In this document: positions 13,367-21,641 of the stretch, in pieces | Layout of the letters: each line of letters opens with the position of its first letter | Position numbering within the stretch: position 1 is the stretch's first letter | Notes under the pieces: model-generated | What the model was told of the DNA's origin: nothing | The model's database searches: none | Seen by the model: the letters and a program-made list of their open reading frames with translations, nothing else | Assembly: GCA_031272345.1 (NCBI GenBank) | Contig: JAISTZ010000155.1 | Location: 1 to 30,790 of the forward strand | Length of the DNA: 30,790 bases | Direction of reading: 5' to 3' | Source of the DNA: Spirochaetaceae bacterium | GTDB lineage: Bacteria > Spirochaetota > Spirochaetia > Treponematales > Treponemataceae | Position numbers and translations under genes: made by a program

Positions 13367-14983
13367 ATGTCCGGCGATTTTGACTTTTTCCCCTTCACCC
13401 CGGAGGACGGCGTGCACGACCTGGGGGAGGGGCGCTTCTCCCTTCCCCCGTCCCTCATCGCCCGGATCGCGGTCCGGGCCTTCGGGGACATTGCGTTTTA
13501 TTTCTCCCCCAGGCACGTCGCGCGCCTGCAAGCCGCCTTCAGCGACAGGGAGGCCTCCCCCAACGACAGATTCGTCCTCTCCATGCTCCTCAGAAACGCC
13601 CGGGCCGCCTCCGGGGGAAAGCTGCCCCTGTGCCAGGACACGGGGATCGCCGCGGTGTTCGGCTTCAAGGAAAGCGGCGTGGTCGTGACTCCGGGGGAGG
13701 GGGCCGCCCTTTCCGCCGCCGTCCGGGAGGTGTACGCGGAGAAGCGGCTCAGGTTCTCCACGGTCCTTGCCTCGTCGTTCTTTGAGGAATACGACCCCGG
13801 GGACAATCTCCCCGCCCAGGTGATGATCTTTTCTGTTGACTCCCCCTCGGGTGACTCCCCTCCGGGGGCCGCGGGGATCTTCACCGGAGGCCCTCCCCGG
13901 TTTTGGGATCCCCCGGCCTACAGGCTGCTCTTTTCCGCAAAGGGTGGGGGCTCCTCCAACAAGACCCGCCTGATTCAGGGAACCAAGGCCCTGGTGAATC
14001 CCGCTTCCTTCAGGGAGCTCCTTAAAGAAGAAATCGCCGCCATCGGGACCGCCGCGTGTCCCCCCTACACCATCGCGGCCGTGGCCGGAGGATTGAGTCC
14101 CGAAGAAAACCTCCTCGCCCTCAAGCTGGCCGCCTCCGGCTGGTACGACTCCCTCCCCTTCGCCCCGTCCCCGGAAGCGCCGGGGGCTCCCTTCCGGGAC
14201 AGGGAGCTCGAAGCTTTTATGATGGACTGCGGGCGGAACACGGGTCTGGGGGCCGGAGCCGGGGGCAGGGCCTTTGCGGTGGATGCCCTGGCGGTGCGGC
14301 TCCCCAGGCACGGGGCGAGTTTTCCCGTGTCGGTCGGGGTGGCCTGTTCCGCCCACAGGACGGCCACGGCGATCATCACCAGGGAGGGCTGGTGGCTGGA
14401 GCGGCTGCTCCGGGACCCGCCGGAATGGGCCCCCCCGCCCGTCCCCGCGTCCGCCCTCAGGGTGAACACGGAGAAGGGTATGCAGGCCGCTCTCCGCTCA
14501 CTCTCCGGCGCTCCCGCGGGCAGTCTTGTGCTCGTCTCAGGCCCCCTCCTCGTGGCCCGGGACGCGGCCCACAGCCGGTGGAAGGCCCTCCTCGATTCCG
14601 GCTCGCCCCTCCCGGACTACACGCGCCGTTACCCGATTCTCTACGCGGGTCCCGCGGGAACCCCGCCGGGCTGTGTCTGCGGGAGTATCGGCCCCACCAC
14701 CGCCGGGCGGATGGATTCCTACGGGGAGCTCCTCATGTCCCACGGGGCCGGTCTGGTCACCCTTGCCAAGGGGAACCGGAGCGCCGCATGGGAGGGGGTG
14801 TGCAAAAAATACGGGGGCTGCTACCTGGGTGTGCCCGGGGGCTGCGCTGCCCTCATCGCCCAGGAGAACGCCCTGTCCCTGGAGACCCTCGACTACCCGG
14901 ACCTCGGCATGGAGGCGGTGCGGCTCCTTACGGTGAAGGACCTCCCGGCCTTCGTGATGGTAGGGTGCGGGGGAAAATCCTGA
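13367..14983 (+). CDS. Class I (iron-sulfur) fumarate hydratase, alpha and beta parts fused
   Basis: A 538-residue class I hydro-lyase that interconverts fumarate and malate with a 4Fe-4S cluster. The alpha part has the three cluster cysteines: Cys89 in LCQDTG, Cys231 in ACPPYTIA and Cys327 in VACSAHR. A GGGSSNKT segment (193-200) belongs to the same fold. The beta part (about 365-538) has the IGPTTAGRMDSY motif. The closely related tartrate dehydratase activity cannot be excluded. The ATG at 13367 was preferred over GTG at 13361 because a TATCCT box ends exactly 6 nt before it, as at other leaderless starts here. It is monocistronic and convergent with the PFK gene, 16 bp away. Confidence 0.92.
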   Translation: MSGDFDFFPFTPEDGVHDLGEGRFSLPPSLIARIAVRAFGDIAFYFSPRHVARLQAAFSDREASPNDRFVLSMLLRNARAASGGKLPLCQDTGIAAVFGFKESGVVVTPGEGAALSAAVREVYAEKRLRFSTVLASSFFEEYDPGDNLPAQVMIFSVDSPSGDSPPGAAGIFTGGPPRFWDPPAYRLLFSAKGGGSSNKTRLIQGTKALVNPASFRELLKEEIAAIGTAACPPYTIAAVAGGLSPEENLLALKLAASGWYDSLPFAPSPEAPGAPFRDRELEAFMMDCGRNTGLGAGAGGRAFAVDALAVRLPRHGASFPVSVGVACSAHRTATAIITREGWWLERLLRDPPEWAPPPVPASALRVNTEKGMQAALRSLSGAPAGSLVLVSGPLLVARDAAHSRWKALLDSGSPLPDYTRRYPILYAGPAGTPPGCVCGSIGPTTAGRMDSYGELLMSHGAGLVTLAKGNRSAAWEGVCKKYGGCYLGVPGGCAALIAQENALSLETLDYPDLGMEAVRLLTVKDLPAFVMVGCGGKS

Positions 14984-14984
14984 G

Positions 14985-15005
14985 TTTGACAGCGCTTCCC
15001 TAGTG
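14985..15005. repeat. Partial copy of a dispersed intergenic repeat
   Basis: TTTGACAGCGCTTCCCTAGTG is close to TTTTTCAGCGCTTCCCTTGTG at 18659-18679, with CAGCGCTTCCCT identical. It lies in the 16-bp convergent gap between fumarase and PFK and runs over the PFK stop codon. Confidence 0.4.
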
Positions 15006-16397
15006 CGGCTTTTTCTCCAGGGTCATCTTGTCCGGGTCGTTCACCATGAGCATGGGCTGGCCGGTTACGTCCAGGGCGTCACGCCAGAGGGCGCCCGTGG
15101 GGTCGACCCGCTTCCGTTTTTGGACCGCCAGCTTGATGGGGATGTGGACGTACTTGTCGTTGAGGAGACCGATGAGGGTCTTTGTTTTTCCCGCCATGGC
15201 CGCGTGGACCGCGTTGCTTCCCAGGCGCTCGCAGTAGATTGAATCCGCCGGGGAGGCGATCGCCGAGCGGATTTGGTAGCTTGGGTCGATGTATTTTATG
15301 GTGTAGGGAATGCCCTCGGCCTTGCAGTATTCGCTGATCTTGTCCCGGAGGAACACCCCGATGTCGTTGAGCTTGATATTGCCCGAGGCGTCTTTTTTGC
15401 CCGTGGACTTCATGTGTTCCTGCCCGGCCCCCTCCGCCACGATGACCACCGCGTGCTTGCTGGCAGCAAGCCGGTCCTTGAGGCGCGCAAGGAACCCCTG
15501 GGGCCCCTCCAGGTCGAAGGGGATTTCCGGAATCAGGCAGAAGTTCGCCTCGTGGCTTGCCAGGGCCGTGTGGGTGGCGATGAACCCGGCCTCCCGGCCC
15601 ATCAGCTTGATGAGCCCGACGCCCCCCAGGTGGGAGTGGGCCTCCATGTGGGCCGCGGCGACCGCCGCCGTGGCCTGGGCGACGGCCGTGTCGAACCCGA
15701 AGGTGCTCTGGATGAAGCTTACGTCGTTGTCGATCGTCTTGGGGATGCCGATGACCGAGACCTTGAGGCCCCGGCGCTCGATTTCCTCGGCGATTTCCAG
15801 GGACCCCCGCTGGGTGCCGTCCCCCCCGATGATGAACATCATGTTCAGGTTGAGGGCCTCGATCGCGTCCGCGATGTCCGAGACCCGCTCGCCCCCGCCC
15901 CGGCTCGTGCCCAGGAAGGAGCCCCCGGCCTTGTGGATGTCGTCCACCACCACGGGGTTGAGGTCGATGGGCTCAAGGCCGGTTTCGGGGAAAAAGCCGC
16001 TGAACCCGTAGCGGATGCCCCGGATGCGGCGCACCTTGTAGCGGTGGTAGAGACAGCGGACCAGGGAGCGGATGACGTCGTTGATGCCCGGACAGAGCCC
16101 CCCGCAGGTGCAGATACCCGCGTTGACATGCTGGGGCATAAAATAAATCAGCCGCCTGGGGCCGGCTTTTTCGAGCATATTGGGGGGATTTTTCTTGCCC
16201 CAGGGGATGTCCGTGTCGGCCCCCTGGGACAGGTGGTGGTGCACACTGTCCCCGAAGACATTCACCTCGTAGCGGACCCAGGAATCGTCGGTGACGAATT
16301 TTGCCTTGTAATGACCCAAATGGGTCGCCAGGTCGATCGGGGAGGGTATCTTACATTCCCCCAGGGTGTCGATTGAAAAATCGTAGACTTCTTCCAT
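15000..16397 (-). CDS. pfkA: 6-phosphofructokinase, probably ATP-dependent (trypanosome/clade X-like)
   Basis: A 465-residue phosphofructokinase acting in glycolysis. The N-terminal 80 residues are a family-specific extension. The catalytic core has TCGGLCPGIND (97-107), the phosphoryl-donor motif GGDGT (191-195) and PKTIDND (219-225), followed by FGFDTA and LMGREAGFIA. Established signature logic is that Gly at the fourth position of GGDG-x goes with ATP while Asp goes with PPi. The lysine in PKTIDND is shared with PPi enzymes but is also found in ATP-using trypanosomatid PFKs. ATP use is therefore inferred, not certain. The ATG has GAGG 4 nt upstream. It is divergent from glyQS and is the first of two PFK genes in this window. 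Confidence 0.92.
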   Translation of the reverse strand: MEEVYDFSIDTLGECKIPSPIDLATHLGHYKAKFVTDDSWVRYEVNVFGDSVHHHLSQGADTDIPWGKKNPPNMLEKAGPRRLIYFMPQHVNAGICTCGGLCPGINDVIRSLVRCLYHRYKVRRIRGIRYGFSGFFPETGLEPIDLNPVVVDDIHKAGGSFLGTSRGGGERVSDIADAIEALNLNMMFIIGGDGTQRGSLEIAEEIERRGLKVSVIGIPKTIDNDVSFIQSTFGFDTAVAQATAAVAAAHMEAHSHLGGVGLIKLMGREAGFIATHTALASHEANFCLIPEIPFDLEGPQGFLARLKDRLAASKHAVVIVAEGAGQEHMKSTGKKDASGNIKLNDIGVFLRDKISEYCKAEGIPYTIKYIDPSYQIRSAIASPADSIYCERLGSNAVHAAMAGKTKTLIGLLNDKYVHIPIKLAVQKRKRVDPTGALWRDALDVTGQPMLMVNDPDKMTLEKKPH

Positions 16398-16419
16398 AAA
16401 ACAAACCTCAATTGACTAA

Positions 16420-16448
16420 AAAATAGCGTAAAAACGAAAAAAAGGCAA
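16420..16448 (-). promoter_or_regulatory. Promoter of the ATP-type PFK gene
   Basis: On the minus strand TTGCCT (16448-16443), 17 bp, TATTTT (16425-16420). The leader is about 15 nt and includes a GAGG ribosome-binding site. Confidence 0.65.
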
Positions 16449-16454
16449 GATACC

Positions 16455-16483
16455 TTGCAATCCCGGCGCGATTGGTGTATACT
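16455..16483 (+). promoter_or_regulatory. Promoter of the glyQS-AKR operon
   Basis: TTGCAA (16455-16460), 17 bp, TATACT (16478-16483). This gives a leader of about 27 nt that ends in a GGAG Shine-Dalgarno. It lies back to back with the PFK promoter, the two -35 boxes being 6 bp apart. No T-box-like leader is present. Confidence 0.75.
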
Positions 16484-16516
16484 ACCCCTCTCATAAATCA
16501 CTTTTGTGGAGCGGGT

Positions 16517-17869
16517 ATGGATACTGCACATTCAATCACCATGGAAAAAATCGTCAGCCTGTGCAAGCGGCGCGGGTTCGTGTTTCAGTCCAGCGAGGTC
16601 TACGGCGGCCAGGCCGGGGCCTGGGACTATGGGCCCATCGGCATCGAGCTGAAGAACAACATCCAGCGGGCCTGGTGGAAGGAGATGACCCAGCTCCACG
16701 ACAACATCGTGGGCCTGGACGCGGCGATTCTCATGCACCCCAGGGTCTGGGAGGCCTCCGGCCACGTGGAGAACTTCACGGACCCCCTGGTGGACTGCAA
16801 GAAGTGCAAGGCCCGGTTCCGGGCCGACCAGATCGATCCCGGTCTTCTTGCGCAAAAGAAATGCCCCGAGTGCGGGGGGGAACTCACGGACACCCGCAAG
16901 TTCAACCTCATGTTCAAGACCCACATCGGCCCGGCGGAGGACACCGCCAGCGTCATCTACCTGCGCCCGGAGACCGCCCAGGGCATCTACGTGAACTACA
17001 AAAACATCATCCAGTCCAACCGCATGAAGATTCCCTTCGGAATCGCCCAGGTGGGCAAGGCCTTCCGGAACGAGATCGTCACCAAGAATTTCATCTTCCG
17101 CACCTGCGAGTTCGAGCAGATGGAGATGCAGTTCTTTGTCAAACCCGGGGAGGACGAAAAATGGTTCAACTATTGGCGGGGGGAGCGGTGGAATTTCTAC
17201 AAAAAATACGGCGTCCGGCAGGAAAAGCTGCGCTGGCACCAGCACGGTCCGGACGAGCTGGCCCACTACGCCAAGGACGCCTACGACATCGAGTTTGAAT
17301 TCCCCATGGGCTTCCGGGAGCTGGAGGGAGTCCACAACCGCACCAACTACGACCTCACCAGGCACACGGAATTTTCCGGCAAGGACCTGCAATACATCGA
17401 CCAGGACAACGGGGCGGAACGGTACGTCCCCTTCATCATCGAGACCTCCGCGGGGCTCACCAGGAACGTGCTCATGTTCCTCTGCGACGCCTACGACGAA
17501 GAAAACGTGGGCGCCGGCGACAAGCCCGACTGGCGGACGGTCCTCCGTTTCCATCCCAAAATCGCGCCCATAACCGTGGCGGTGCTGCCCCTGTTCAAGA
17601 AGGACGGCCTTTCGGAGCTCGCCGTGGACATACGGAACGGCCTGCGGGAGTCCTTCATGACCGATTACGACGAGGGGGGATCCATCGGCAAGCGCTACCG
17701 CCGGCAGGACGAAACGGGCACGCCCTTCTGCGTCACCATCGACTACCAGACCAAGGAGGACAACACGGTCACGGTACGCTTCAGGGATTCCATGGAGCAG
17801 ATCCGCGTCCCCAGGGACGAACTGACGGCCGTAATCAACCGCGAAATCTCTTCCTATTCCAGGAAATAG
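16517..17869 (+). CDS. glyQS: Glycyl-tRNA synthetase, single-chain (alpha2) type
   Basis: A 450-residue class II synthetase of the eukaryote/archaeal-like homodimeric type that charges tRNA-Gly. The N-terminal GFVFQSSEVYGGQAGAWDYGP (20-40) holds motif 1. A zinc-finger-like insert has Cys94, Cys97, Cys116 and Cys119. RPETAQGIY and FRNEI form motif 2. The anticodon-binding C-terminal domain starts near residue 355 (KIAPITVAVLPL). The ATG at 16517 has GGAG 6 nt upstream and fits the promoter. An upstream in-frame GTG/TTG region overlaps the promoter and was rejected. The AKR-like gene follows after 10 nt. Confidence 0.95.
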   Translation: MDTAHSITMEKIVSLCKRRGFVFQSSEVYGGQAGAWDYGPIGIELKNNIQRAWWKEMTQLHDNIVGLDAAILMHPRVWEASGHVENFTDPLVDCKKCKARFRADQIDPGLLAQKKCPECGGELTDTRKFNLMFKTHIGPAEDTASVIYLRPETAQGIYVNYKNIIQSNRMKIPFGIAQVGKAFRNEIVTKNFIFRTCEFEQMEMQFFVKPGEDEKWFNYWRGERWNFYKKYGVRQEKLRWHQHGPDELAHYAKDAYDIEFEFPMGFRELEGVHNRTNYDLTRHTEFSGKDLQYIDQDNGAERYVPFIIETSAGLTRNVLMFLCDAYDEENVGAGDKPDWRTVLRFHPKIAPITVAVLPLFKKDGLSELAVDIRNGLRESFMTDYDEGGSIGKRYRRQDETGTPFCVTIDYQTKEDNTVTVRFRDSMEQIRVPRDELTAVINREISSYSRK

Positions 17870-17879
17870 CGGCCCCGTC

Positions 17880-18587
17880 ATGGAATACGTTGCCCTTGGG
17901 CGGACAAACGTTCTGGTGAGCCGTACCGGTCTTGCCGCGGGGAGCCTCAGGCTCCAGAGCGCCGCCGAACAGACCGCCCTCATCCGGGAGGCCTACGACA
18001 AGGGGGTAAACTACTTTGACTTTTGCTGCTGCGGCGGTGACGAACACCTCACCGCCCTGGCCGCGGCCTTCCACGAGATCAGGCAGAACGTGGTGCTCGG
18101 CGCCTGTGTGACGGCCCCTTCGGGGGCCCGCCTCAAGGTTGTCCTGGAAGGGGCCCTCACGGCCCTCAACACGGATTACATCGACCTGCTCCAGGTGGCG
18201 GGTCTTGACGCGGCGCCGGTCCCTGGGGGCGAAGACGGGGTTGCGGACACGATGGCGGCCCTCAAAAAAGCAGGCAAGATCCGCTACGCGGGCCTTGCCG
18301 CGCCCTTCGCCTTTGCCCCCGCAAGCCTCCCCGGGTCCTCCGTGTTCGACACCCTCCGGTTCCCCTTCAACCGGGAGACCCAGGGGGAGGCCGTGCAGAT
18401 AGCCGAGGTCTGCGCCAAAAAGGCCCTCGGGTGCCTGGCCGCGGAGCCCCTCTGCGCCCCCTTCGAGGAAATCGAAGACGCCTTCCTGTTCCTCAGGCAG
18501 TTCGAGCAGGCGGTCCCCCTGTGGGAGGTCCGAAGCCGGGAACAGCTCCAGGCCCTCCTTGCCCTGGGGCGGAAATACGAAAAATAG
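17880..18587 (+). CDS. Degenerate aldo/keto reductase-like protein
   Basis: A 235-residue protein with a recognisable AKR start (YVALGRTNVLVSRTGLAAGSL), the GVNYFDFC segment where the catalytic Asp sits, YIDLLQVAGLD in the strand that normally ends with the catalytic His, and AGKIRYAGLA. The AKR tetrad is Asp-Tyr-Lys-His. Here only the Asp is kept. The Tyr position in D-x4-Y is Gly (FDFCCCGG), the expected Lys strand reads VVLGACV and the His position is Ala. It is also shorter than typical AKRs (about 280-330 residues). A CCC cluster replaces the Tyr loop. It may be a non-catalytic relic, a binding protein or a metal/thiol variant. It lies 10 nt after glyQS in the same operon. Confidence 0.75.
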   Translation: MEYVALGRTNVLVSRTGLAAGSLRLQSAAEQTALIREAYDKGVNYFDFCCCGGDEHLTALAAAFHEIRQNVVLGACVTAPSGARLKVVLEGALTALNTDYIDLLQVAGLDAAPVPGGEDGVADTMAALKKAGKIRYAGLAAPFAFAPASLPGSSVFDTLRFPFNRETQGEAVQIAEVCAKKALGCLAAEPLCAPFEEIEDAFLFLRQFEQAVPLWEVRSREQLQALLALGRKYEK

Positions 18588-18644
18588 GGGCGCGGATCAT
18601 ATTGAGTTGTTGCGAAATTGCGGCCAAGTAAAGTAGCACTGCAA

Positions 18645-18673
18645 AAGTCTCGATTGACTTTTTCAGCGCTTCC
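18645..18673 (+). repeat. Dispersed 29-bp intergenic repeat, copy A
   Basis: These 29 bp are identical to 27111-27139. The core is TTGACTTTTTCAGCGCTTCC, preceded by AAGTCTCGA. Here AAAAGTC-TCGATT-GACTTTT (18643-18662) forms a 7-bp hairpin followed by TC. It lies between the AKR gene and the trpS promoter and may end the glyQS operon transcript. Confidence 0.8.
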
Positions 18674-18674
18674 C

Positions 18675-18703
18675 TTGTGAAAAATCCTTCCTTCCGCTAC
18701 ACT
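18675..18703 (+). promoter_or_regulatory. Leaderless promoter of the trpS operon
   Basis: TTGTGA (18675-18680), 17 bp, TACACT (18698-18703), then GTCCCC and the ATG at 18710. There is no Shine-Dalgarno. The -35 directly follows the 29-bp repeat. Confidence 0.65.
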
Positions 18704-18709
18704 GTCCCC

Positions 18710-19798
18710 ATGGCTGAACTGAACGACACCCATTCCATGAGTTACGACAAGGCCCTGGAACTGAGTCGGGCGCTTGAGGCGGACATCCGCGCGAATCCCC
18801 ACAGGCACGTGCTCCTTACCGGGGACAGGCCCACGGGCCGGCTGCACATCGGGCATTATTTCGGGTCCCTGCTGAACCGGGTGGAACTTTCCCGGTTGGG
18901 CCTCCGTACCTTCATCCTGATCGCGGACTACCAGGTGCTCACGGACCACGAAGCTTTTTCGGACATCAAGGAGAACACCCTGAACCTGGTGATCGACAAC
19001 ATCGCCGCGGGGCTCGCGCCGGGCAAGAACACCGTGTTCTTTCCCCACAGCTACATCCCGGAGCTCAACCAGCTCATGCTGCCCTTCCTGACCCTGGTGT
19101 CGAGCGCGGAGCTGAGCCGGAACCCCACCGTAAAGGACGAGATCGCCTCCGCGGGCCTCAAGTCCGTGAACGAGGGCATGTACACCTATCCCGTGCACCA
19201 GGCCTGCGACATCCTCTTCTGCAAGGGCACCGTGGTGCCCGTCGGCAAGGATCAACTGCCCCACCTGGAGATAACCAGGCTCATCGCCCGCAGGTTCAAC
19301 GAGAACTATGCCAAAGGGACCCCCGTGTTCCCGGTCCCCTTCGCCCTGCTCAGCAGGAGTCCCAGCATCCTGGGGCTTGACGGAAACCAGAAGATGAGCA
19401 AGTCCAGGGGGAACGCGGTCATGCTTTCCGCCTCCGAGGACGAGACCGCGGCCCTCATAAAAAAGGCCAAGACCGATTCCGATCGGAACATCACCTACGA
19501 CCCCCAAGGACGGCCGGAGGTGGCGAATCTCCTTCTCCTAGTGTCCCTGTGCACGGGGGAGACCCCGGAGGATGTGGCCGGAAGAATCGGCGATAAAGGC
19601 GCGGGGGCCCTCAAGCAGGCCCTCACGGAGGCCCTGAACGAAAAGCTCCGGCCCCTGCGCGCGGAACGGAAGCGCCTGGAGCGGGACCCGGGGTGGATCA
19701 GGCAGGTGCTCCGGGACGGAGTCGCCGCTGCCCGGCAGGTTGCCGCGGAGACCCTCTCGGAGGTGCGCCGGGCCATGAACATGGACCACCTGGAATGA
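18710..19798 (+). CDS. trpS: Tryptophanyl-tRNA synthetase
   Basis: A 362-residue class I synthetase that charges tRNA-Trp. The ATP-binding signature HIGH is at residues 46-49 within DRPTGRLHIGHYFGSL, and KMSKS is at 228-232 within GNQKMSKSRGN. YPVHQACDILF and VGKDQLPHLEITR are the tryptophan-pocket segments typical of TrpRS. The ATG at 18710 is preferred over GTG at 18677 because the latter overlaps the -35 box and lacks a ribosome-binding site, while the former follows a -10 box by 6 nt as in the other leaderless genes. The stop overlaps the next gene's start (ATGA), so translation of the binding protein is probably coupled to it. Confidence 0.93.
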   Translation: MAELNDTHSMSYDKALELSRALEADIRANPHRHVLLTGDRPTGRLHIGHYFGSLLNRVELSRLGLRTFILIADYQVLTDHEAFSDIKENTLNLVIDNIAAGLAPGKNTVFFPHSYIPELNQLMLPFLTLVSSAELSRNPTVKDEIASAGLKSVNEGMYTYPVHQACDILFCKGTVVPVGKDQLPHLEITRLIARRFNENYAKGTPVFPVPFALLSRSPSILGLDGNQKMSKSRGNAVMLSASEDETAALIKKAKTDSDRNITYDPQGRPEVANLLLLVSLCTGETPEDVAGRIGDKGAGALKQALTEALNEKLRPLRAERKRLERDPGWIRQVLRDGVAAARQVAAETLSEVRRAMNMDHLE

Positions 19799-21639
19799 AG
19801 CGGAACAGAATACCCGCCGCCCTGGGGGCCGTCCTGGCCGTCGTCCTGGGGGCCGCCGGCTGCGGCAAGACCGGGGAGCTTTCGGAGGAAGAAATCGCGG
19901 CCCTGACCGGCGGGGCCCTGGAGGACCTCATCGCCCGCACCACGAGCAAGCCCTGGCGGGGGGAGGACTTCGAGCCGGGCATCGTAGGGGGCACATGGAA
20001 CGGGAGCGCCACCGACGACCCCAAGAGCTTCAACCTCTACCTTGCCGAGGCCGACGCCGCCACCGCGGGCATCGTCGGGGCCATGCACGACTACCTCCTG
20101 GACTACGACTATGTAAAGCGGGAGTTCATTCCCCGGTGCGCCTCCGGGGAAATCATCGTGAACGAGGAGGCGGGAACCCTGGACGTGGTCTACACCCTCA
20201 GGGACAACCTCTCCTGGAGTTTCTACAACTCGGACAAAAAAATCCCCGTCACCTCGGACGACGTGATCTTCTGGTACAACGAAATCGAAGGGGACGAGGC
20301 CTTCCAGAGCCAGGCCTACTCGGGCCAGTTCATCACCATGGAGGACGGAAGCCGCGCCCATGTGGACATAGAAAAAATCGACAGCCGCAGGTTCGTCTTT
20401 CATTTCCCCAGGATAAACGCGGATCCCTTTTTGTTCACCAACATGAACTTCGGCCCCAAATTCATCTACGAAGGCGCAAAAAAATCCGGCGGAGTCGAGG
20501 GGGTCGCCAAGGTCTTCAGCGTGTCCGGGGACCCGAAGCTCATCCCCTCCATGGGCAGGTGGTTTTTGACCGAATATTCCCCGGGTCAGCGGCTCGTGTA
20601 CGAGCGGAACCCGGATTACTGGGAGCGGGACTCCGGGGGCGCGGCGACGGTCTACCCGGAGCGGGAAATCGTCAGCATCGTGCCCGACGACAACACCCAG
20701 TACCTCCTCTTTAAGCAGGGCAAACTCGAAGCCAACTCCCTCAAGCCGGAAAACGTGGAGGAGGCCGCGGCAAACGCCGGGGCGGGAAAAAACGGGTACA
20801 CCGTGTTCAATGCCGAGGGGTCGATCGGCGCGAGCATGTGGTCCTTCAATCAAAATCCAAAAAACAAGGACGCCCCCTATTACCGGTGGTTCACCAAACG
20901 GGAATTCCGCCAGGCCATGAGCTGCCTCCTCAACCGGGACAGAATCATCGCCCAGGTCTACCGGGGCCTGGGGGAGCCCAAGTACGACTTCTTCCCCGAA
21001 CCGAACCCCTTTTACAACCCCGGCATCACCCTGCGCTACCGGTATAACCTGGAGCGGGCGGAACAACTCCTGGCCCAGGGGGGGTTCAAACGGGGCGCGG
21101 ACGGCGTTTTGCGGGACGACAGGGGGGTCCCCGTGGAGTTCGACCTGAGCTTTGCCGCGGACGCCACCCTGTGGACAGACATCGCGTCCATCGTCGTGGA
21201 CGAGTGCGCCCGGGTTGGCGTCAAGGTGACTCCCAGGCCCACGGACTTTCAGCGCCTGGTGGAACAGCTTACGGGGACCTTTGACTGGCAGTCGATCTTC
21301 ATCGGCCTGGGGTCGAATTTGTTCCCCTCCCAGGGGAGCAACGTGTGGCCCTCCGGCGGCCCCCTGCATCTGTGGAATCCCGCCCAGAAAGCCCCTGCCA
21401 CGGAATGGGAAGCCCGGATCGACTACCTCTACAACGAGGGCTCCTACACGATCGACCGCCAAAGGGCCTCGGCAATCTGGGACGAATACCAGCGGATTCT
21501 GCTGGAGGAGTGCCCGGTGATTTACCTCATCCGGTCCCGCACCTTCGTGGCCCTGCAAAACCGCTGGGACTTCACCAACGTCTACTACGACAACATCGGG
21601 GGCCTGCAAACCGACCGGGCCTGGCTCAGGAAGGAGTGA
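19795..21639 (+). CDS. ABC-transporter solute-binding lipoprotein, family 5 (oligopeptide/dipeptide type)
   Basis: A 614-residue SBP_bac_5 protein. The lipoprotein signal ends in GAAGC with Cys23 as the likely lipidated residue. Characteristic features are VTSDDVIFWYNEI (the first conserved SBP5 segment), FLTEYSPGQRLVYERNPDYWE, REFRQAMSCLLNRDRII and the C-terminal EECPVIYLI. The family delivers peptides, nickel or sugars to ABC permeases. No permease or ATPase genes are adjacent: trpS overlaps by 4 bp upstream and a ClC gene starts 2 nt downstream. It is therefore an orphan whose permease must be elsewhere, or it has another role. The ligand cannot be read from sequence. Confidence 0.9.
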   Translation: MKRNRIPAALGAVLAVVLGAAGCGKTGELSEEEIAALTGGALEDLIARTTSKPWRGEDFEPGIVGGTWNGSATDDPKSFNLYLAEADAATAGIVGAMHDYLLDYDYVKREFIPRCASGEIIVNEEAGTLDVVYTLRDNLSWSFYNSDKKIPVTSDDVIFWYNEIEGDEAFQSQAYSGQFITMEDGSRAHVDIEKIDSRRFVFHFPRINADPFLFTNMNFGPKFIYEGAKKSGGVEGVAKVFSVSGDPKLIPSMGRWFLTEYSPGQRLVYERNPDYWERDSGGAATVYPEREIVSIVPDDNTQYLLFKQGKLEANSLKPENVEEAAANAGAGKNGYTVFNAEGSIGASMWSFNQNPKNKDAPYYRWFTKREFRQAMSCLLNRDRIIAQVYRGLGEPKYDFFPEPNPFYNPGITLRYRYNLERAEQLLAQGGFKRGADGVLRDDRGVPVEFDLSFAADATLWTDIASIVVDECARVGVKVTPRPTDFQRLVEQLTGTFDWQSIFIGLGSNLFPSQGSNVWPSGGPLHLWNPAQKAPATEWEARIDYLYNEGSYTIDRQRASAIWDEYQRILLEECPVIYLIRSRTFVALQNRWDFTNVYYDNIGGLQTDRAWLRKE

Positions 21640-21641
21640 CT

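Noticed and set aside
13322..14356. Long upstream extension of the lepB reading frame antisense to fumarase
   Set aside because: The opposite strand encodes a clear class I fumarase. The extension is Gly/Pro/Arg-rich low-quality translation, caused by high GC, and the promoter lies at 13328-13333.
16532..17983. Long minus-strand open frame antisense to glyQS
   Set aside because: The plus strand is unmistakable GlyRS. The antisense translation has no signal or motif.
18677..18709. GTG at 18677 as the trpS start
   Set aside because: It overlaps the -35 box and has no ribosome-binding site. The ATG at 18710 fits the leaderless pattern.
18588..18709. tRNA gene between the AKR and trpS genes
   Set aside because: No acceptor/T-arm pattern (GGTTC-like) or cloverleaf pairing could be found. 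The stretch holds the 29-bp repeat and a promoter.
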